From: Thiohalorhabdus sp. Cl-TMA
GTDB taxonomy: Bacteria > Pseudomonadota > Gammaproteobacteria > Thiohalorhabdales > Thiohalorhabdaceae
Direction of reading: 5' to 3'
Length of the DNA stretch: 64,000 nucleotides
Assembly: GCF_041821045.1 (NCBI RefSeq)
Contig: NZ_JBGUAW010000009.1
Coordinates: forward strand, 115,178 to 179,177
The notes under the pieces were generated by a model. That model searched no databases, was not told where the DNA came from, and saw nothing but the letters and a program-made list of their open reading frames with translations. The position numbers and the translations under genes were made by a program. Of this stretch, positions 54,327 through 62,241 are shown piece by piece (within the stretch, counting starts at the first letter, position 1; every line of letters starts with the position of its first letter).

Positions 54327-57300
54327 ATGCGCAGCTGGGACGGCGTGGATGTGGCCGCGGTCATGCGGCCGGCGGCGGTGACCGCCGCGCCGGATGAGAC
54401 CGTCGACGACCTCTTGGCCCGGGTCCCGCCCGCCGAAGCCGGTGTCATACCGGTCTGCGAGAGCGGCCGCCCCCTCGGCCTGCTCACGGCCCGCGATCTG
54501 GTGGCCGCCTCCCCGCCCGGAGGCTCGCGCAAGGCGCGCGCCCTGGAGATCATGGCCGTCCCCACCTTCGCCGCCCCCAACGAGGCCCTCGATCAGGCCG
54601 TTTCCCGCCTCCTCCGGCAGGGGGCGGACGCCCTGGTGGTGACCACCGGCCAGGGGGCGTTCCTGGGGCTGGTGAGCCCGTACGTCTGCTTCGATTACCT
54701 GGCGTTGCAGGAATTCCCGGAAGCGCTGGTGGTGGGCGCGAGCGGCTCCACCGCCGCCTCCGTGGTCAGCGAGGTCGATCCCGCGGCGACGGTGCTGAGC
54801 CGGCTGGGCCGTTCCCGGCGCGGCGGCGCCGTGGTGCTGCGCGGTCCCCTGCCGCCGGCCATCCTGGGCGCCGAGCAGGGCCTTGCCTGGCTGCAGGGCG
54901 GCCGGGCGGAGAGCCCCGTGGCCGAGGCGCGGGAAGGGGCGCTGCTGCTGTCCCGGGAGGATTCGGTGCGGCAGGCGGCCCGTAGGCTGCGCGAGCAGGG
55001 CCACCGGCGGGCGGTGGTGCTGAACGGCAACGGCGAGGTGCGCGGCATCCTGGACTGCACTGACCTCCTGGCCAGCGTGCTGAACCGCCGGGAGTCTTCC
55101 CTGCCCAACAACCTGGAGCAATGGTCCCAGCTCCTGCTCGACCAGATCGGCGAGCCCGCCTTCCTGGTGGACTGGCAGGGCCATTTCGTCGCCGTGAACC
55201 AGGCGGCGTGCCGGGCCCTGCACTACGGCCGCGAGGAGCTGTTGGGCATGACGGTCCCGGATCTGGACCCCACCTTCTCCGCAGAGCAGTTCCGGGAAAA
55301 TTCGGCCCAGCTCGAGCGCAAGGGCTACGACAGCATCGAGACGATCCACCGGCGCCGCGACGGCACCGACATCCCCGTGGAGCTGCGGATCAGCTTCCTG
55401 CGCTTCCAGGGCCGCGAGTACCACGTGGTGCTCGCGCACGACCTCACGCCCCAGCGGCGCACCGAGGCCGCCCTGGAGGAGACCGAGGCCCGCTACCGCA
55501 AGCTCTTCGAATACGCCAACGACGCCTTCTTCCTCATGGCCGAGATGCGCTTCACGGAGGTGAATCCCCAGGCGGAGCGGCTGCTCGGCGTCCCGGCGGA
55601 GGAGCTGCTGGGCCGGTCGCCGCTGGATTTCTCCCCGCACCTGCAGCCCGACGGCCAGCTCTCCAGCCACAAGGCGCGGCGCTACACGGGCGCGGCGCAC
55701 GACGGCGAGCCCCAGTGCTTCGAGTGGCGCCACCTGCGCGCCGACGGCACGGAAGTGGACGCCGAGGTGAGCCTGACCCCGGTGGTGCTCGGGGAGCGGG
55801 GCTATCTGCTGGCCGTGCTGCGCGACCTCTCCGACCGCAAGCGGCAGGAGGAGCAGCTCCGGCAGGCGGCGGCGGTCTTCGAGAGCACCCACGAGGGCGT
55901 GCTGATCACCGATTCCGAGGGGCGCGTCCAGCAGGTGAACCGCGCCTTCACCGAGATCACCGGCTACTCCGCGGAGGAATCCGTGGGCGGCATCCCGCCC
56001 TTCCTCCACGACAATCGGCTCGACGAGAACGGCGAGACCATCGATTGGGCGGACATCATCCACGCCGGCGCCTGGCAGGGGGAGTTCTGGAACTACCGCA
56101 AGAATGGCGAGTACTTCCCGATCTGGCTCACCCTCAACGGCGTGGAGAACGAGCGCGGCGAGATCACCAACTACGTGGGCGTCTTCTCGGACATCAGCCG
56201 CATCAAGCGCTCCCAGGCAGAGCTGGAGTACCAGGCGCGCCACGACCCCCTCACCGGTCTGCCGAACCGGATGCAGCTCAACGACTACCTGGAGCACGCC
56301 ATGGCCCTGGCCGAGCGCCACCGCCAGGAGCTGGGCGTGCTGTTCCTGGACCTGGACGGCTTCAAGGAGATCAACGACAGCCTCGGCCACTCCGTGGGGG
56401 ATTCCCTACTGGCCCAGGTGGGCGCGCGCCTCCGGGACACCGTGCGGCGCGCCGACACCGTGGCCCGCCTGGGGGGCGACGAGTTCATCGTCCTCACCGA
56501 GGAGCTCAAGGACCCCAAGCAGGCCGGGGAACTGGCCGAGAAGCTCACCAGCGCTCTCGCCGAGCCCTTCGCCGTGGAGGGGCAGGACCTGTTCATCACC
56601 ACCAGCGTGGGCATATGCCTCTATCCCCGCGACGGCGACAGCGTGGAGGCGCTGCTCAAGAACGCCGACGCCGCCATGTACTGGGCCAAGGCGGAGGGCC
56701 GCAACACCTTCCAGTTCTACACCCGCGAGCTCACCAGCCGGGCGCTGCAGAACGTCCTGGTGAAGGGCGACCTGCGCCGCGCCATGCAGCAGGAGGACCT
56801 GCTCCTCCACTACCAGAACCAGGTGGACCTGCGGACCGGGGCGGTGGTGGGCGTGGAGGCCCTGCTGCGCTGGAACCATCCCGAGACCGGCATGGTGCCG
56901 CCCAATGACTTCCTGCCGGTGGCCGAGGAGACGGAGCTGATCCATCCCCTGGGCGAATGGGTCCTGAGCACCGCCTGCCAGCAGGCGCGGCAGTGGCTGG
57001 ACGCGGGCATCGAGTTCGGGCGCATGGCCGTGAATATCGCCGTCCCGCAGATCCAGCGCGGCGACCTGGCCGGGCTGGTGGCCCGCTACCTGCACGAGAG
57101 CGGCCTGCCCCCGGAGCGCCTGGAGCTGGAGATCACCGAGGATTTCATCATCGGCGAGGAGGACCGTGCGCTCGGGGTGCTCGGCACCCTGCGCGAGCTG
57201 GGGGTGGGGCTGGCCATCGACGACTTCGGCACCGGCTACAGCTCGCTGCGCTACCTCAAGCAGCTCCCCGTGAACAAGCTCAAGCTCGACAAGAGCTTCG

Positions 57301-57500
57301 TGGACGAGCTGCCCGACAACAGCAACGACACCGCCATCGCCCGTGCCGTGATCGCCCTGGCCCGGGCGCTGGACCTCACGGTGATCGCCGAGGGCGTGGA
57401 GACGCGGCGCCAGCGGGAATTCCTGGTGGCGGAGGGCTGCGACCAGGGACAGGGCTTCCTCTGGGCGCGCCCCCGGGCGGTGCCGAACTTCGTGGCGTAG
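54327..57500 (+). CDS. CBS-PAS-GGDEF-EAL cyclic di-GMP enzyme
   Basis: The 1057-aa cytosolic protein starts with two CBS pairs (about 8-120 and 145-255), which usually bind adenine nucleotides. Three PAS domains follow (about 265-385, 392-510 and 515-630), then GGDEF (640-800; LGGDEF intact, with RRAD inhibitory site) and EAL (815-1055). The EAL residues for Mg and catalysis are present: EALLRW, ELEITEDF, AIDDFGTGYSSLRYLKQLP and AEGVET. Both synthesis and breakdown of cyclic di-GMP are therefore possible, with energy state (CBS) and PAS ligands as inputs. It is encoded divergently from a PHP phosphoesterase. Confidence 0.94.
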   Translation: MRSWDGVDVAAVMRPAAVTAAPDETVDDLLARVPPAEAGVIPVCESGRPLGLLTARDLVAASPPGGSRKARALEIMAVPTFAAPNEALDQAVSRLLRQGADALVVTTGQGAFLGLVSPYVCFDYLALQEFPEALVVGASGSTAASVVSEVDPAATVLSRLGRSRRGGAVVLRGPLPPAILGAEQGLAWLQGGRAESPVAEAREGALLLSREDSVRQAARRLREQGHRRAVVLNGNGEVRGILDCTDLLASVLNRRESSLPNNLEQWSQLLLDQIGEPAFLVDWQGHFVAVNQAACRALHYGREELLGMTVPDLDPTFSAEQFRENSAQLERKGYDSIETIHRRRDGTDIPVELRISFLRFQGREYHVVLAHDLTPQRRTEAALEETEARYRKLFEYANDAFFLMAEMRFTEVNPQAERLLGVPAEELLGRSPLDFSPHLQPDGQLSSHKARRYTGAAHDGEPQCFEWRHLRADGTEVDAEVSLTPVVLGERGYLLAVLRDLSDRKRQEEQLRQAAAVFESTHEGVLITDSEGRVQQVNRAFTEITGYSAEESVGGIPPFLHDNRLDENGETIDWADIIHAGAWQGEFWNYRKNGEYFPIWLTLNGVENERGEITNYVGVFSDISRIKRSQAELEYQARHDPLTGLPNRMQLNDYLEHAMALAERHRQELGVLFLDLDGFKEINDSLGHSVGDSLLAQVGARLRDTVRRADTVARLGGDEFIVLTEELKDPKQAGELAEKLTSALAEPFAVEGQDLFITTSVGICLYPRDGDSVEALLKNADAAMYWAKAEGRNTFQFYTRELTSRALQNVLVKGDLRRAMQQEDLLLHYQNQVDLRTGAVVGVEALLRWNHPETGMVPPNDFLPVAEETELIHPLGEWVLSTACQQARQWLDAGIEFGRMAVNIAVPQIQRGDLAGLVARYLHESGLPPERLELEITEDFIIGEEDRALGVLGTLRELGVGLAIDDFGTGYSSLRYLKQLPVNKLKLDKSFVDELPDNSNDTAIARAVIALARALDLTVIAEGVETRRQREFLVAEGCDQGQGFLWARPRAVPNFVA

Positions 57501-57507
57501 GCGCGGG

Positions 57508-57530
57508 GGGCGCCGGAGCCCGGGGCGCCC
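57508..57530 (+). terminator. Hairpin after the GGDEF-EAL gene
   Basis: GGGCGCC (57508-57514) pairs with GGCGCCC (57524-57530) just after the stop codon. No T-run follows. Confidence 0.3.
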
Positions 57531-57657
57531 GCCCCTGTGCTGGCCGAGGTTCGGCGGCGGTCAATGCGAGGGCCCAGCGGGGATCGGCAGGGAGGGCGAA
57601 CCTGCTATGGTGGTAGGTCCGGCATATCCGGCCGCTCCGCAACCCTAGCGAGGCGCC

Positions 57658-59016
57658 ATGAATCGAACACCGCCGCCCGAGACCGAGACCCTCGAAGTCG
57701 GCATCCGCGCCGACATCCTGGGCATCGACACCTTCCACAGCGCCGTGGCCGAGCAGATCGCCGAGCGCATCCAGTCCGACCGCAACGGCTTCCGCGAGAC
57801 CGTCGCGGCGCTCATGGACATCCACAAGGAGGACAACGACGACAAGCGCGAGCTGCGCGAGAAGTTCGCCGAAATGGACATCTCCGTGCAGCGCGAGGAC
57901 CACGGCCTGACCCTGCGCTGCACGGGCGTGCCGCCCGGCTCGCTGCTGAACGGCGACCTGCCCGCCCGGCAGAAGCGCCAGATCTGCCAGGCGGTGCGAG
58001 ATTTCGTCATGGAGCCGGCCTTCCCCGAGGCCACCGACCCCTCCGCCGCCACCTCCCGCTACGTGCGCAGCTATGTGGCGCGCACCCCGCTGCTGGACCA
58101 GGCGCCGCGCCCGCGCACCTTCGTCTGGGGCGGCCACGCCATCAGCCGCGAGGAATACGACTTCGCCAAGGAGACCGGCTACTGGGACGCCCTCGGCAAC
58201 GGCACCGAGTTCATCACCGGCTGCGGGCCGGGAGTCATGAAGGCGCCCTTCAAGGGCGCGCTGGTGGCCTACGGCAAGCAGGACTACCACAAGCGCGGCG
58301 TGCACCGCGACTACATCGGCTTCTCCGAGCGCGGCATCATCGCCGCCGAGGCCCCCAACGGCATCGTCTCCGAGCTGGTGATCTTCCCCGACGTGGAGAA
58401 GCGCATGGAGGCCTTCATCCGCGCCTCCCACCGCGGCCGCATCCACCCCGGCGGCGCCGGCACCGTAGAGGAGATGCTCACCTTCCTGGGCATGAAGGCC
58501 CACCCGGAGAACGCCGACGAGGTCTATCCCTTCGATCTGGTGGAGCGCACCGGCGGCGACTACGCCAAGCGGGTCACGGAGTGGCTGCGCACCTGCTTCG
58601 GCGACGCCCTGGACGGCCTCATGCACGTCCACGTGGGCAGCCCGCGCTCCTACGCCGAGTACATCCACGAGACCTGCGCGGACATCGACACCTCCCGGCT
58701 CTGGAACGACACCCTGTACGTGCCCCCCGAGGTGCAGAGCACCTTCCAGGTCACCTTCGACAACCTGGAGGCGCTGGACCTGTCCCGGAATCAGTCGCCC
58801 TTCGACCTGCTCCTCAACCTGCGGCGCTTCTTCTCCTCCCTGGTGCACCTGGCGGTGAAGTACCCCGACGAGGCGGAGGCCTGGGGCGGCGAGCTGCCCC
58901 GCATCTACGGCGACCGGGACATCCTGGAGGCCACCGACGCGCTCATCCAATGGTTCGACGCGCACGGCCGCATGAAGCTGCAGGGCGAGTACCGCCGGCC
59001 CTACCGGATCAGCTGA
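57658..59016 (+). CDS. ppnN: Pyrimidine/purine nucleotide 5'-monophosphate nucleosidase
   Basis: The 452-aa PpnN/YgdH protein (E. coli: 454 aa) splits nucleoside monophosphates into base and ribose 5-phosphate; in E. coli it is stimulated by (p)ppGpp. The LOG-type core is present, with FITGCGPGVMKAPFKGA and IHPGGAGTVEEML around residue 265. N- and C-terminal flanking domains of the PpnN type surround it. The start is ATG 57658. Confidence 0.95.
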   Translation: MNRTPPPETETLEVGIRADILGIDTFHSAVAEQIAERIQSDRNGFRETVAALMDIHKEDNDDKRELREKFAEMDISVQREDHGLTLRCTGVPPGSLLNGDLPARQKRQICQAVRDFVMEPAFPEATDPSAATSRYVRSYVARTPLLDQAPRPRTFVWGGHAISREEYDFAKETGYWDALGNGTEFITGCGPGVMKAPFKGALVAYGKQDYHKRGVHRDYIGFSERGIIAAEAPNGIVSELVIFPDVEKRMEAFIRASHRGRIHPGGAGTVEEMLTFLGMKAHPENADEVYPFDLVERTGGDYAKRVTEWLRTCFGDALDGLMHVHVGSPRSYAEYIHETCADIDTSRLWNDTLYVPPEVQSTFQVTFDNLEALDLSRNQSPFDLLLNLRRFFSSLVHLAVKYPDEAEAWGGELPRIYGDRDILEATDALIQWFDAHGRMKLQGEYRRPYRIS

Positions 59017-59106
59017 GCACGCGGATTCCCCCGAGGGTCCGCCCGCCTTGAACCGCCGGCTCGATTGCCACAACCATGGGGGCTGGCGGGCTCTCGTGCC
59101 GGCCCA

Positions 59107-59125
59107 ACGCGGCGGCCCGCCGCGT
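59107..59125. other. 9-1-9 palindrome upstream of the NRDE gene
   Basis: ACGCGGCGG (59107-59115) and CCGCCGCGT (59117-59125) form a near-continuous palindrome ending 29 bases before ATG 59155. It may be an operator or a leader hairpin. The rest of the 138-base gap shows nothing clear. Confidence 0.3.
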
Positions 59126-59154
59126 AAATCCACACCGCGCCACTGGGGCAGGTA

Positions 59155-59910
59155 ATGTGTACCCTCATCGTTCTCCGCCGTCCCCATCACGATTGGCCCC
59201 TCCTGGTGGGGGCCAACCGCGACGAGATGCGCGGCCGCGCCTGGGAGCGTCCGGGCCGGCATTGGCCGGAGAAGCCGGAGGTGGTGGGCGGCCTGGACGA
59301 GCACGGCCACGGAAGCTGGCTCGGCGTGAATCGCTACGGCATGGTGGCCGCCGTGGCCAACCGCACCGGCACCCTGGGGCCCATGGACGACAAGCGCAGC
59401 CGCGGCGAGCTGGTGCTGGAGGCCCTGGAGCACGCCGAGCCGGAGCGCGCCGCCTCCGCCCTGGCGGAGCTGGAGCCGCGTGCCTACCGCGCCTTCAACC
59501 TGCTAGTGGGCGGCCCCTCCACCGCTTACTGGATCGCCCACCGCGAGGACGACGGCGGCGACATCGAGGTCCGGGAGGTGGGGGAGGGCCTGCACATGCT
59601 CACCAGCGGCGACCTCGACGACCCCACCGACTACCGGATCAACTTCAATCTGCCGCGCTTCCGCGAGGCCGCCGCCCCCGACCCGGAGCTGGAGGACTGG
59701 GACACCTGGCGGACCCTGCTCGCCGACCGCGGCCATCCGGAGGGCTACGCTAGCGCGGCCATGAACCTGGATCACGACGGCTTCGGCACCATCTGCAGCC
59801 ACCTGGTGGCGATCCCCCGCTATCCCGGCTATGGTGGCGGTCCGCAGTTCTGGTTCGCCGCCGGCCCGCCGGACCGCACGCCCTTCGAGTCCATCGCCGT
59901 GCCTTACTAG
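59155..59910 (+). CDS. NRDE (TANGO2-like) family protein
   Basis: The 251-aa protein begins MCTLIVL with the nucleophile-like Cys2 and continues with GANRDEMRGRAWERP, the motif that names the family. Human TANGO2 belongs here and a bacterial homologue has been linked to haem mobilisation; the biochemical activity is unsettled. The fold is Ntn-hydrolase-like. It is flanked by a palindrome upstream and REP-like repeats downstream. Confidence 0.88.
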   Translation: MCTLIVLRRPHHDWPLLVGANRDEMRGRAWERPGRHWPEKPEVVGGLDEHGHGSWLGVNRYGMVAAVANRTGTLGPMDDKRSRGELVLEALEHAEPERAASALAELEPRAYRAFNLLVGGPSTAYWIAHREDDGGDIEVREVGEGLHMLTSGDLDDPTDYRINFNLPRFREAAAPDPELEDWDTWRTLLADRGHPEGYASAAMNLDHDGFGTICSHLVAIPRYPGYGGGPQFWFAAGPPDRTPFESIAVPY

Positions 59911-59932
59911 GGGCGGCGGGGCGCCCGGGCCA

Positions 59933-60010
59933 GTCGCGGCCGAAGGCCGCTCCTACAAGGGGGCTGCATCGGCGATGGTTCCCTGTGGGAGGGGCCTCCC
60001 GGCCCCGTCC
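59933..60010. repeat. Inverted pair of REP-like palindromes
   Basis: GTCGCGGCCGAAGGCCGCTC (59933-59952, followed by CTACAAGG) and the opposite-facing GTGGGAGGGGCCTCCCGG (59985-60002, followed by CCCCGTCC) form a REPIN-like pair between the NRDE and dehydrogenase genes. The first is the reverse of the elements at 61487 and 62151. Confidence 0.65.
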
Positions 60011-60039
60011 CCTTACTCCCGCAGCTACGGAGACCATCT

Positions 60040-61476
60040 ATGGGCCCGGAAACCGTCGAGCCCCCGGAGGGCCAGGTCTCTTTCCGCGAGAACGTGGACC
60101 GCATGGTGGACCGGGCCATGGCCGCCATCGACCTGGACCCCGGCGTGGCCGCCGCCATCAAGCCCTGCAACTCGGTGATCCAGGTGACCTTCCCCGTGGA
60201 GCTGCGCGGCGAGGTCCAGGTGTTCACCGGCTGGCGCGCCACCCACAGCACCCACCGGCTGCCCGCCAAGGGGGGCCTGCGCTTCGATCCCCACGTGGAC
60301 CAGGACGAGGTGGAGGCCCTGGCGGCGCTCATGAGCTACAAGTGCGCCATGGCCGACGTGCCCTTCGGCGGCTCCAAGGGCGGCCTGCTCATCGACCCCA
60401 CCGCCTACACCCGCCAGGAGCTCATGCAGATCACCCGGCGCTTCACCCTGGAGCTGGTGCGCAAGGGCTTTTTGAGCCCCGCCACCAACGTCCCGGCGCC
60501 GGACATGGGAACCGGCCAGCGGGAGATGGCCTGGATCGCCGACACCTACAAGCACCTCTATCCCGAGGACATCAACTACCTGGCGGCGGTCACCGGCAAG
60601 CCCGTGCACCTGGGCGGCATCCGCGGCCGGGTGGAGGCCACCGGGCGCGGCGTGCAGTACGTGCTGCGCGAGCTCTTCCGCCATCCCGAGGCGGTGGCCG
60701 AGACCGGCCTGTCCGGCGGCCTGCGCGGCAAGCGCATCGTCGTGCAGGGCCTGGGCAACGTGGGCTACCACCTCGCCAAGTTCCTCTCCGAGGAGGACGG
60801 CGTCCGAGTGGTGGCGGTGATCGAGCGCGACGGCGCGGTGATGAACGAGGACGGCCTGTCCGTGGAGGATCTACACCGCTACCAGCAGGAGCACCACGCC
60901 GTGCGCGGCTTTCCCGGCGGCACCTTCAGCGAGGACGGTGCCGGCGCCCTGGAGCTGGACTGCGACCTGCTCATCCCCGCCGCCCTGGAGGCGCAGATCC
61001 ATTCCGGGAACGCCCGGAATATCCGCGCCCCCGTGGTGGTGGAGGCGGCCAACGGCCCGGTCACCTTCCGCGCCGACGAGATCCTGCGCGAGCGGGGCGT
61101 GGTGGTGCTGCCGGACAGCCTGGTGAACGTGGGCGGCGTCACCGTCTCCTACTTCGAGTGGATCCGGAACCTCTCCCACATCCGCTTCGGCCGCATGCAG
61201 CGCCGCCACGACGAGCTGCGCGGCACGCAGATGGCGGCCCTGCTCATGGAGCACGGCGGCATCCATATCCCCGAGCAGGTGCGGGCCAACCTGGCCGAGC
61301 CCACCGACGAGATCGACCTGATCCGCTCCGGCCTCGACGACACCATGCGCCTCGCCTTCCAGGGCATCCGCGAGGTGCTGGCCGAGGACGACGGCGTGGA
61401 CGACTACCGCACCGCCGCCTTCGTCATCGCCATCCGCAAGATCGCCCGCTCCTACCTGGACGTGGGGGTCTACTAG
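60040..61476 (+). CDS. Glu/Leu/Phe/Val dehydrogenase family protein
   Basis: The 478-aa NAD(P)-dependent amino acid dehydrogenase has the substrate and catalytic segment LPAKGGLRFDPHVDQDEVEA...YKCAMADVPFGGSKGG, the NVPAPDMGTGQREMAW motif and the nucleotide-binding turn VVQGLGNVGYHLAKF. The C-terminal helix EVLAEDDGVDDYRTAAFVIAI is also family-like. Glutamate dehydrogenase is the likeliest activity. It differs from E. coli GdhA and is closer to the archaeal/eukaryotic-like type. REP-like palindromes flank it on both sides. Confidence 0.92.
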   Translation: MGPETVEPPEGQVSFRENVDRMVDRAMAAIDLDPGVAAAIKPCNSVIQVTFPVELRGEVQVFTGWRATHSTHRLPAKGGLRFDPHVDQDEVEALAALMSYKCAMADVPFGGSKGGLLIDPTAYTRQELMQITRRFTLELVRKGFLSPATNVPAPDMGTGQREMAWIADTYKHLYPEDINYLAAVTGKPVHLGGIRGRVEATGRGVQYVLRELFRHPEAVAETGLSGGLRGKRIVVQGLGNVGYHLAKFLSEEDGVRVVAVIERDGAVMNEDGLSVEDLHRYQQEHHAVRGFPGGTFSEDGAGALELDCDLLIPAALEAQIHSGNARNIRAPVVVEAANGPVTFRADEILRERGVVVLPDSLVNVGGVTVSYFEWIRNLSHIRFGRMQRRHDELRGTQMAALLMEHGGIHIPEQVRANLAEPTDEIDLIRSGLDDTMRLAFQGIREVLAEDDGVDDYRTAAFVIAIRKIARSYLDVGVY

Positions 61477-61486
61477 CGCTCCTGAT

Positions 61487-61511
61487 GGGAGCGGCCTCCG
61501 GCCGCGACAAG
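61487..61511. repeat. REP-like palindrome
   Basis: GGGAGCGGCCTCCGGCCGCG (61487-61506) plus ACAAG. The first 23 bases are identical to those at 62152-62174. The core GCGGCC-TCC-GGCCGC is a perfect palindrome. Confidence 0.7.
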
Positions 61512-61665
61512 ACCCAGCCCCCGCCCCTTCCCGCCCTCCGGAGCCCGCCTTCCCCGCGCCCAACGCGCTTGCGGACAGCCCCGTACGGCGCTACGGTCAT
61601 GTCCAAGCCCGGAAATAACATGCGGCTACCCGACAAAATCGAACCGAGCGAACCGAAGCCCGCGA

Positions 61666-62103
61666 ATGAGTCCCGACAGGAAAGATAGAGACGAGCAGAC
61701 CCCCGGCCGGGCGATCTATTTCTTCCGCGCCCGGCTGGTGCAGAAGCAAACTGAAGCGCCCCTGGTCTACGAGGGCACCGGCAAGGCCTACCAGGGGGAG
61801 GACGGCGCCTGGATGGTGGAGGTGATCCACGAGGACGAGACGCCGCACCAGGAGGAGCCGGCGGAAGAGTCCGCCGACCGCGAGGCGGACAGCGTGGTCA
61901 GCCCCTTCACCCTGGAGGCCGTGGACCTCTCCGGCAGCTCCTGGGACGCCGAGACCGTCCGCCTCACCGGCCCGGTCACGGCCCTGCCTTCAGTGGGCCG
62001 CGTGGTGCGGGGCAGAATGGAAGGGTTCGCCTGCCTCAACTGCCCGGAGAGCTCCGGGGAAGGGGAGATCTGGGTCCTGGGCGATTCCGACTCCGAGCCC
62101 TGA
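61666..62103 (+). CDS. Small acidic protein of unknown function
   Basis: The 145-aa product starts at ATG 61666, with only a weak ribosome site. It is predicted cytosolic and acidic. A short N-terminal strand pattern (AIYFFRARLVQKQTEAPLVYEGTG) is followed by an acidic linker (about 62-85) and a second beta-rich half (TLEAVDLSGSSWDAETVRLTGPVTA), ending in a CxxC (CLNC near residue 127). Codon third positions look like those of neighbouring genes, so it is probably real. It lies between REP-like repeats and shares direction with its neighbours. No family recognised. Confidence 0.65.
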   Translation: MSPDRKDRDEQTPGRAIYFFRARLVQKQTEAPLVYEGTGKAYQGEDGAWMVEVIHEDETPHQEEPAEESADREADSVVSPFTLEAVDLSGSSWDAETVRLTGPVTALPSVGRVVRGRMEGFACLNCPESSGEGEIWVLGDSDSEP

Positions 62104-62150
62104 CCGAGCCGGGGAGCGCGAAGGCACCAGTCGGGACCCGAAGCCCCTCG

Positions 62151-62177
62151 TGGGAGCGGCCTCCGGCCGCGACAGGC
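62151..62177. repeat. REP-like palindrome
   Basis: TGGGAGCGGCCTCCGGCCGC begins at 62151 and is followed by GACAGGC. The core is identical to the copy at 61487. It lies in the 138-base gap ahead of the hydantoinase B gene. Confidence 0.7.
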
Positions 62178-62241
62178 GAGCCCACACCAACGAACGGAAG
62201 GCACAACCGCCCGAGCACGGAAAAGGGCAGGGGAGCGGACG

